Source of the DNA: Thermoplasmatota archaeon
GTDB taxonomy: Archaea; Thermoplasmatota; Thermoplasmata; RBG-16-68-12; JAJISG01
NCBI GenBank assembly: GCA_022848835.1
Contig: JAJISG010000277.1
Location: 1 to 5,060 of the forward strand
Reading direction: 5' to 3'
DNA: 5,060 bases
The position numbers were made by a program, and so were the translations under genes. A model generated the notes under the pieces. That model searched no databases, was not told the origin of the DNA, and saw nothing but the letters and a program-made list of their open reading frames with translations. Below are positions 1 through 4,419 of this stretch, one piece after another (position 1 is the stretch's first letter; each line of letters opens with the position of its first letter).

Positions 1-63
1 GATAGGTGGCCTCCCGACTGAGATCTTAACTCCGCCGGGCACCTTCCAGCCTAGAGTATCGAC
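1..63. other. Short flank downstream of the MFS gene; possible SD of a next minus-strand gene
   Basis: These bases lie downstream of the MFS stop codon and contain no complete gene. On the minus strand the sequence GGGAGG (plus-strand CCTCCC at 10-15) lies 9 bases from the window edge. That is a plausible Shine-Dalgarno distance for a gene starting just outside the window, which would extend the minus-strand unit. On the plus strand, frame 2 is open across this stretch and into the MFS gene (2-174), but it looks like antisense coding shadow. No T-rich archaeal terminator is visible. Confidence 0.2.
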
Positions 64-1347
64 CTACTTGGGACCCGGCGCTTCTGGGGCGCTGGTGGAT
101 GCGGCCTGTTCGGGTGTCACGGACCAGTACGCGCGGAAGAAATACCAGAATGCACCCGTACCTAGGCCGTAGAGCAGTGCGGTAAGGAAGAGAGGCATAG
201 ACAGGTCGATGGTGAGCAGGTAAGCACCAAGCGTCGTACTCATCGCGAAGGGTAGCCTGAAGGACGCACCGGTCACGGCACTGGCCGCCGACCGCTCGTC
301 AGGGTCCACAGCCCCCATGAGGAAGGAAGACATCACAGGCCATACCATGTTCATCAGGGCGTTGCGAGCCACGTAGAGGATGGAAACTGTAAGCAAGGCG
401 ACGGCCCCGAGGGCGGCCGTGAAGGGCATGGCGAACAGAATCAATGTGGCGGCCACCTGGGCTACCACGACTGCACGGATCATGCCCGCCCTCTTTGCAA
501 ATCTGGGGGCGAGTAGGAAGGCGAAGGCGTTGACGACGCTCGACACGGCAAAGAGGGGTCCCGTGAACGCCTCCGCTACGGCAAACTGCAGCAGGAACCA
601 GAGGGAGAAGATTGGGATGATGATCCCTGCGCCGAAACCGATGAGGAAGTTTGCCACGAAAAACTTAGTAATTATCCTGAGGGACCGTCGTGGGAGGAGG
701 CCCCGAGACTTTACGGGCGTACGCCGTTGTAAGTGTATGAATGGTATGATAGCGGGAACGATGAATATCAGAAGGCCCATGGCGAGGAACAGGGGCTGGT
801 ATGCTTCCTGGGGCGTTGCCCCTCCCTGGATTGCTCGATCGGCGGCCACTGCCAAGAGACTGCCCACCGCGAAAGCAATGGCAGTCACAAAGAAGCTCCG
901 GCCAAAGACCCTGGTCCTCGTCTCGGTCGTGCTAGCATCGGCAAGAAGGGCGTTCCAGGTCGAGAAGTAGAGGGCCTCGGCCATCCCGAAGATTGCCGCT
1001 ATGGTCAGCAGCCCCTCGAAGGTGTCGAGGAAGGCGAGGAGGAGGATAGCGACGGTGGCGAAGATGCCGCCCAAGGCAAGCATGAGTCGTCGGCCGAAGC
1101 GGTCCGCCAAGATTCCAATGGGCAAGATGAAGGCGACGGCGACGAGTCCCATCGTCGTGAAGAAAAGGCCGATGAGAGCCGTCGGAATCCCGGGCAGTCG
1201 CTCGAGGTAAATTGGAATAGCGACGAATGTGAAACCTATGGGAACGTTGAATAGTGCCCCGCCGCCGATGAGTAGGATGACATTTCGGTTGACAGCCTGG
1301 CTCGAGCCTCCAGGAAAATGCTCCGAACGCTCGTCATCGCTGCGCAC
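64..1347 (-). CDS. Major facilitator superfamily (MFS) transporter
   Basis: This is a 427-residue integral membrane protein of usual MFS size. Hydrophobic stretches fit 12 helices: roughly 22-42, 55-76, 88-108, 112-132, 150-170, 184-205, 228-250, 258-280, 290-310, 312-330, 355-380 and 385-405. The loop between helices 2 and 3 carries the MFS motif A (GILADRFGRR, residues 78-87, with Asp82 and Arg83). A basic central loop (about 206-225, rich in Arg/Lys) separates the two six-helix halves. The short N-terminal (1-20) and Pro/Ala-rich C-terminal tails should be cytoplasmic. The start is GTG at 1347 with GGAGG six bases upstream, which is better supported than any internal ATG. MFS proteins move small solutes by uniport, symport or antiport; the substrate cannot be read from the sequence. 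The gene begins 67 bp after the RHH-proteasome gene and has no clear promoter of its own, so co-transcription and shared control are likely. Long plus-strand ORFs opposite it are antisense shadows. Confidence 0.9.
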   Translation of the reverse strand: MRSDDERSEHFPGGSSQAVNRNVILLIGGGALFNVPIGFTFVAIPIYLERLPGIPTALIGLFFTTMGLVAVAFILPIGILADRFGRRLMLALGGIFATVAILLLAFLDTFEGLLTIAAIFGMAEALYFSTWNALLADASTTETRTRVFGRSFFVTAIAFAVGSLLAVAADRAIQGGATPQEAYQPLFLAMGLLIFIVPAIIPFIHLQRRTPVKSRGLLPRRSLRIITKFFVANFLIGFGAGIIIPIFSLWFLLQFAVAEAFTGPLFAVSSVVNAFAFLLAPRFAKRAGMIRAVVVAQVAATLILFAMPFTAALGAVALLTVSILYVARNALMNMVWPVMSSFLMGAVDPDERSAASAVTGASFRLPFAMSTTLGAYLLTIDLSMPLFLTALLYGLGTGAFWYFFRAYWSVTPEQAASTSAPEAPGPK

Positions 1348-1353
1348 ACCTGG

Positions 1354-1358
1354 CCTCC
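1354..1358 (-). promoter_or_regulatory. Shine-Dalgarno sequence that fixes the GTG start of the MFS gene
   Basis: The minus strand reads GGAGG here, followed by six bases and then GTG at 1347-1345. This supports the non-ATG start. The 67-bp gap 1348-1414 otherwise holds only a weakly AT-rich patch (about 1390-1398) with no convincing TATA box, in line with readthrough from the upstream gene. Confidence 0.65.
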
Positions 1359-1414
1359 GTGGGGAGGGTTCAAGCTAGTCCTGCTCTAGAAGATTTGGGA
1401 GCGCCACGTCCAGA

Positions 1415-2134
1415 TCAGGAAGTTACATGGACAATTTCGTAGCTTTCAGGCTTTCCCAGAGCTTCCAGGGCGAATCTCTCCGCCGCCTCCGCTGACCCCC
1501 GACGGTATCTCTTCTCCAGGAACTCTGTTACCCTCTTGTTGTCCTGTCCGATGGCGGCCGCATTCGCCTCGACAACAGCGCCGCTTGGATCGAACTGAAG
1601 CAATCTGACCCCGTCGCCCAAGGCGCTTGCGACCAACAGGGCCGCGCAGAGAGGTCGCTTTCTTCGGTCGATGGTGTGCTCCCAGTAGAACTCCACCAGC
1701 CGCTCTGCCAACTCATCAGTGGTCTTCGGATCTGCCCTCCTTACGTGGTTTTCCAGCATGCGAGCATCCGATACGATACCTGAAATCAGCATGGCCACGC
1801 GATGCCCTAGGCGTTTGATCTTCTCGATCTTCCTCTCGAGCTTGGATGGCAGTGAAGTAGTGCCCACGAGGACGGCACCTCCATTGTACGCCACGCCCAC
1901 TCCCGGGGACCCCCTCATGGACCCTTCCCTGGCATACTCCAGCTGGTATATTCGACCATCAGGGGCGACAATATTCTCCCTGTCGAAATCTCGCGGCATC
2001 GGGCCCGCGGTGCTGACGAAGGCCACGAGAGCCGCTCGCACCAGTTCAGCCTTGCTTGCGAAGGGTCCTGTCCGCACGAGTGAATCTAGATATACGTCTA
2101 TATCCTCGGGGATAACCGTTCTAATCTCTGTCAT
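1415..2134 (-). CDS. Ribbon-helix-helix DNA-binding domain fused to a 20S proteasome alpha-subunit domain
   Basis: This 239-residue protein has two recognisable domains. Residues 2-42 fit an RHH fold: a short strand (EIRTVIP, 3-9), helix A (about 10-21), the turn RTGPFASKAE, and helix B with the SxAELVRAAL pattern (27-36) typical of CopG-like repressors. Residues 50-239 match archaeal proteasome alpha subunits in order: FDR (50-52), PDGRIYQLEYARE (58-70), IEKI with Lys105 aligned to the activator-docking Lys66 of Thermoplasma alpha, SGIVSDAR (118-125), RP (160-161), and DPSGAVVEANAAAIG (182-196). It ends soon after the last expected strand and lacks the usual C-terminal helix. The alpha N-terminal signature is one residue shorter than in Thermoplasma, and the usual YGGV before RP is replaced by DRRK. 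No catalytic Thr is expected, because alpha subunits are structural. The start is ATG at 2134 with GGAGTG seven bases upstream. An internal Met46 (1999) lies just before FDR but has no SD. The gene heads a likely unit with the MFS gene. Both domain calls rest on motif recognition; the function of the fusion is unknown. Confidence 0.85.
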   Translation of the reverse strand: MTEIRTVIPEDIDVYLDSLVRTGPFASKAELVRAALVAFVSTAGPMPRDFDRENIVAPDGRIYQLEYAREGSMRGSPGVGVAYNGGAVLVGTTSLPSKLERKIEKIKRLGHRVAMLISGIVSDARMLENHVRRADPKTTDELAERLVEFYWEHTIDRRKRPLCAALLVASALGDGVRLLQFDPSGAVVEANAAAIGQDNKRVTEFLEKRYRRGSAEAAERFALEALGKPESYEIVHVTS

Positions 2135-2141
2135 ACCGTGT

Positions 2142-2147
2142 CACTCC
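2142..2147 (-). promoter_or_regulatory. Shine-Dalgarno sequence of the RHH-proteasome alpha gene
   Basis: The minus strand reads GGAGTG, seven bases before the ATG at 2134. It selects the long start that includes the RHH domain, so the fusion is translated as one protein rather than from the internal Met46, whose upstream sequence (gcgggcccg) has no SD. Confidence 0.6.
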
Positions 2148-2153
2148 ACTCTG

Positions 2154-2181
2154 ACGTATTGCAAACGTATCTCCAACGTAT
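2154..2181 (-). repeat. Three ACGTAT direct repeats at 11-bp spacing: probable operator of the RHH-alpha gene
   Basis: ACGTAT occurs at 2154-2159, 2165-2170 and 2176-2181 (ATACGT on the minus strand), each start exactly 11 bp from the next, so the copies lie on one face of the helix. The array fills the space between the minus-strand TATA box and the SD of the RHH-alpha gene and spans the predicted transcription start near 2163. RHH repressors commonly bind tandem short repeats about one helical turn apart and cover their own promoter. That the encoded protein binds here is an inference from this arrangement. Confidence 0.6.
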
Positions 2182-2182
2182 G

Positions 2183-2194
2183 ATATAGATATAG
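2183..2194 (-). promoter_or_regulatory. TATA box of the RHH-alpha / MFS unit
   Basis: On the minus strand the sequence CTATATCTATAT is the most AT-rich stretch in the divergent region. Its centre is about 54 bases before the ATG at 2134. With the archaeal TATA-to-start distance of about 25 bases, transcription would begin near 2163, giving a leader of about 29 bases that contains the SD at 2142-2147. The direct repeats begin immediately downstream, so a bound repressor could block TBP/TFB or RNA polymerase. Confidence 0.55.
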
Positions 2195-2251
2195 AGCCTT
2201 CGGTGGGGGAACTTACAGCCCTAATGACCCCATCAGCTGAAGGAACAGCAC

Positions 2252-2267
2252 CTGGAGCTTACTCCAG
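2252..2267. promoter_or_regulatory. Palindrome CTGGAG-CTTA-CTCCAG just upstream of the acyl-CoA synthetase promoter
   Basis: Two perfect 6-bp inverted arms (2252-2257 and 2262-2267) flank a 4-bp centre. The site ends six bases before the TATA-like box at 2274, where a dimeric activator or repressor, or TFB-proximal control, could act. It differs in sequence from the ACGTAT repeats, so a different regulator is likely. The element is short, and chance cannot be excluded. Confidence 0.4.
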
Positions 2268-2273
2268 CAATCC

Positions 2274-2281
2274 TTTAATAT
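2274..2281 (+). promoter_or_regulatory. TATA box of the acyl-CoA synthetase gene
   Basis: TTTAATAT is an AT-rich island in otherwise GC-balanced DNA, about 40 bases before the TTG start. Initiation about 25 bases downstream would fall near 2302, just before the GAGGAGG Shine-Dalgarno sequence, leaving a leader of about 16 bases to TTG or about 34 bases to the internal ATG at 2336. Confidence 0.5.
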
Positions 2282-2303
2282 CCCCTGAGGCCATCCCCCG
2301 GAT

Positions 2304-2310
2304 GAGGAGG
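2304..2310 (+). promoter_or_regulatory. Shine-Dalgarno sequence supporting the TTG start of the acyl-CoA synthetase
   Basis: GAGGAGG is followed by seven bases and then TTG at 2318-2320. A second SD-like run, GGAGGAG (2320-2326), formed partly by the first two Glu codons, lies nine bases before an in-frame ATG at 2336. The TTG start keeps the N-terminal EEKPW segment, which resembles the start of related archaeal acyl-CoA ligases, so it is preferred. Initiation at both sites is possible. Confidence 0.55.
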
Positions 2311-2317
2311 GTTTGCA

Positions 2318-3979
2318 TTGGAGGAGAAGCCATGGATGAAGGCCTGGCCTGAAGGAGTGCCTAACACACTTGAGTATCCTGAAATTCCCCTTTTCCAGAT
2401 TCTGCGGGACACAGCCGCCAGAGTCCCTCAGAAGACAGCCACCATCTTCTTCAACAAGCGCATGAGCTACCAGGAGTTAGACGCGCTCTCGGACAAGATG
2501 GCTGTAATGCTCAAGGAGATGGGGGTCGAGAAGGGGGATCGAGTGGCCCTCTTCCTGCCCAATAGTCCTCAGTTCGTCATTGGCCATTTCGGCATCTTGA
2601 AGGCGGGTGGGGTGAGCGTGCCCTTCAATCCCACCTACAAAGGGCGGGAGGTCCAGAGACAGCTCGAGAACTGTGACGCACGCATCATGCTAGCCCTGGA
2701 CATCGTCTATGATCCCGTTCATAAGGTCAGGAAGGAGACGCCCTTGGAACACGTCGTCCTCACCAGCATAGTGGATTACATGCCGGGAGGGCTGAGGACG
2801 TTCGCCTCTCTGAAGAAGGACATACGCCCGAGGAGCTATCCCGATACTCTTCGTTTCAAGGACCTACTGAATAAGGCGTTGGGGGAGCCTCCAGAGGTGG
2901 ACATCGACCCCAAGGAGGACGTTGCCGTCCTACTCTACACGGGTGGCACCACAGGCACGCCGAAGGGGGTCATGCTCACCCATTACAACCAGGTAGCCAA
3001 CGCGGTGCAGGCGGGAGCCTTTGGCTACTTGGGGGAAGACGCCGTCGTCATGGCAGTCCTTCCATATTTCCATACATATGGCATAACAATCTGTATGCAC
3101 ACACCCATTCACCTAGGTGGAAGCATCGTCCTGCTGCCCAAGTTTGGCATAAAGGAGACCCTTAAGGCGATCCAGAAGTACCGCCCCACCCATTTCCCAG
3201 GCGTGCCAACCATGTACGTCGCCCTGCTCTCCTCTCCCGAACTGCAGAAGTACGACCTCAGATCGATCAAGTTCTGCGTCTCCGGGGCGGCACCCCTCCC
3301 TCCTGAGGTCGCTAGAAGGTGGAAAGAGGTAACGGGGGCGATGATCGTGGAGGGTTACGGGTTGACAGAGACGAGCCCACTGACCCATGCGAATCCTATG
3401 GATGATTGGGGCAAGGTACGTTTCGGTTCCATCGGCATTCCAGTGCCCGATACGGAGGTCAAGGTGGTGGACCTGGAGACAGGAGCCAAGGAGCTACAGC
3501 AGGGGGAGATCGGCGAACTGCTCATCCGAGGCCCCCAGGTGATGAAGGGTTACTGGAACGAGGATGAGGAGACCCGCCAGGTGTTGCGCGATGGTTGGTT
3601 CTACACGGGAGACATAGCCAAGATGGACGAGGACGGCTACTTCTCCATCGTGGATAGGAAGAAGGATATGATCATAGTGGGCGGCATCAATGTGTATCCT
3701 AGGGACATCGAGGACGTGCTGTTCGAGCACGAGGCAGTCGAGCTGGCCGCCGTCATCGGAGTCCCAGATGAGTTCCATGGCGAGACTCCAAAGGCCTTCG
3801 TGGTCCTCACGAACGATTACAAGGGGAAACTGACGGAGAAGGAGCTGCTGGATTACTGCATTGAGAATCTGGCCAAGCACAAGGTTCCCAAGTACCTGGA
3901 GTTCAAGGATGAGCTTCCCACGACTCTCATCGGTAAGGTGCTGCGAAAGGAACTTCGGGAGGCTCCAACGTCGGAATAG
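2318..3979 (+). CDS. Long-chain acyl-CoA synthetase (AMP-forming, FadD-like)
   Basis: This 553-residue cytoplasmic enzyme belongs to the ANL adenylating superfamily and is full length for it. It should activate a carboxylic acid with ATP to an acyl-AMP and then transfer the acyl group to CoA. The large domain (about 1-440) carries the P-loop YTGGTTGTPKG (207-217), the segment VSGAAPLPPE (321-330), YGLTET (347-352) that binds the adenylate, and YTGD (429-432) with the ribose-binding Asp432. The hinge region VDRKKDMI (445-452) leads to the small domain, with GGINVYPRDIE (455-465) and the catalytic lysine Lys540 in TTLIGKVLRKELR. All core residues are present, so the protein should be active. 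The N-terminal segment (PEGVP...LEYPEIPL) resembles medium/long-chain fatty acyl-CoA ligases of archaea and bacteria. Chain length is not certain; a medium-chain or aryl acid substrate remains possible. The gene stands alone on the plus strand, divergent from the RHH-alpha gene and convergent with thioredoxin. Start choice is discussed with its SD. Confidence 0.93.
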   Translation: MEEKPWMKAWPEGVPNTLEYPEIPLFQILRDTAARVPQKTATIFFNKRMSYQELDALSDKMAVMLKEMGVEKGDRVALFLPNSPQFVIGHFGILKAGGVSVPFNPTYKGREVQRQLENCDARIMLALDIVYDPVHKVRKETPLEHVVLTSIVDYMPGGLRTFASLKKDIRPRSYPDTLRFKDLLNKALGEPPEVDIDPKEDVAVLLYTGGTTGTPKGVMLTHYNQVANAVQAGAFGYLGEDAVVMAVLPYFHTYGITICMHTPIHLGGSIVLLPKFGIKETLKAIQKYRPTHFPGVPTMYVALLSSPELQKYDLRSIKFCVSGAAPLPPEVARRWKEVTGAMIVEGYGLTETSPLTHANPMDDWGKVRFGSIGIPVPDTEVKVVDLETGAKELQQGEIGELLIRGPQVMKGYWNEDEETRQVLRDGWFYTGDIAKMDEDGYFSIVDRKKDMIIVGGINVYPRDIEDVLFEHEAVELAAVIGVPDEFHGETPKAFVVLTNDYKGKLTEKELLDYCIENLAKHKVPKYLEFKDELPTTLIGKVLRKELREAPTSE

Positions 3980-3992
3980 ACCCGTGGGGTCT
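3978..3992 (+). terminator. Small GC-rich hairpin over the acyl-CoA synthetase stop codon
   Basis: AGACCC-GTG-GGGTCT forms a perfect 6-bp stem with a 3-base loop and overlaps the TAG stop (3977-3979). No T tract follows, so it is not a standard intrinsic terminator; archaeal termination depends mainly on T runs. It could mark the transcript's 3' end or act in mRNA stability. The remaining convergent gap (3993-4048) shows nothing gene-like. Confidence 0.25.
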
Positions 3993-4048
3993 CGCCTGTG
4001 GAGGAACTGGCCTGGAAGTCAACCTCATCCACCTCTCGAAACTCGTGA

Positions 4049-4061
4049 ACCGCGGGGCGGT
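4049..4061 (-). terminator. Small GC-rich hairpin over the thioredoxin stop codon
   Basis: On the minus strand ACCGC-CCC-GCGGT forms a perfect 5-bp stem with a 3-base loop and touches the last base of the TGA stop (4063-4061). No T-rich run follows. This mirrors the hairpin at the end of the convergent synthetase gene. A role in 3'-end formation is only a suggestion. Confidence 0.2.
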
Positions 4062-4384
4062 CAGAGAATCTTCTTTAAGACCTCCTCTATCCTAGCCCGA
4101 GGGGCGACGCCCACCACCCTGTCGATAAGCTGCCCGTCCTTGAAGAAGAGGAGGGTGGGGACACCCATGATGCTGTACTTTGCAGGTGACCGGGCGTTAT
4201 CATCTATATTCACCTGGACAAAGGCGACCCCGTCCTGGTACTGCTCTGCGAGCTCCTCAACAATGGGTGTAATGACCTTGCATGGCTGACACCAAGGTGC
4301 CCAAAAGTCTACCACCAATCGACTCTCTCCTTTCACCAGGTCTTCGAGCTCGTCGTCTGTAATGTCGTCGGGTTTGGTGGCCAT
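4061..4384 (-). CDS. trxA: Thioredoxin
   Basis: This is a 107-residue soluble thioredoxin, the normal size for the family. It reduces disulfides in cytoplasmic proteins and is itself recharged by a thioredoxin reductase. The fold is visible: strand VVDFWAPW, the active site WCQPC (Trp31, Cys32, Gln33, Pro34, Cys35), strand FVQVNIDD, the cis-proline motif GVPT (Pro76), LLFFKDGQ and the G at the end of DRVVG. There is no signal peptide or membrane segment. Active-site Gln33 replaces the usual Gly of WCGPC, which may shift redox potential or partner choice. The start chosen is ATG at 4384. It places the cysteines and cis-Pro at the classical positions 32, 35 and 76, and a TATA-like TCTTAA lies about 25 bases upstream, consistent with a leaderless message. 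A TTG at 4393 would add three residues but has no SD. It follows nop5 by 35 bp on the same strand and may also be read from the nop5 promoter. Confidence 0.93.
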   Translation of the reverse strand: MATKPDDITDDELEDLVKGESRLVVDFWAPWCQPCKVITPIVEELAEQYQDGVAFVQVNIDDNARSPAKYSIMGVPTLLFFKDGQLIDRVVGVAPRARIEEVLKKIL

Positions 4385-4403
4385 GTGGACCAATAGGGCA
4401 GGG

Positions 4404-4417
4404 AGGGTTAAGACCCT
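4404..4417 (-). promoter_or_regulatory. TATA-like palindrome between nop5 and thioredoxin
   Basis: On the minus strand AGGGT-CTTA-ACCCT is a perfect 5-bp inverted repeat starting two bases after the nop5 stop codon. Its centre, TCTTAA, lies about 25-28 bases before the thioredoxin ATG at 4384, the distance of a TATA box from the start of a leaderless archaeal transcript. No SD precedes either candidate thioredoxin start, which fits a leaderless message. It could instead be a 3' hairpin of nop5. Confidence 0.3.
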
Positions 4418-4419
4418 AA

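Noticed and set aside
1..63. tRNA or other RNA gene at the left edge
   Set aside because: No cloverleaf stems, T-loop consensus or CCA-like end could be assembled.
380..1254. Long plus-strand open frames (380-970, 733-1254, 1001-1210) opposite the MFS gene
   Set aside because: Their translations are low-complexity, Arg/Lys- or Glu/Gly-rich, with no recognisable domain. The minus strand encodes a clear 12-helix transporter, so these are antisense shadows.
1415..1999. Separate proteasome alpha gene starting at Met46, with the RHH as an unrelated upstream frame
   Set aside because: The frame is continuous, there is no SD before 1999, and the SD and promoter lie before the RHH ATG.
1719..2183. 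154-residue plus-strand open frame opposite the RHH-alpha gene
   Set aside because: No SD, no recognisable motif, and it lies opposite a frame with two clear domains and its own promoter.
3494..3880. Minus-strand open frames inside the acyl-CoA synthetase (2930-3112, 3113-3388, 3494-3880)
   Set aside because: They lie antisense to highly conserved catalytic motifs and show no domain of their own.
3861..4289. 142-residue plus-strand open frame spanning the synthetase end and the thioredoxin
   Set aside because: It overlaps two well-supported genes in other frames or strands and has no family features.
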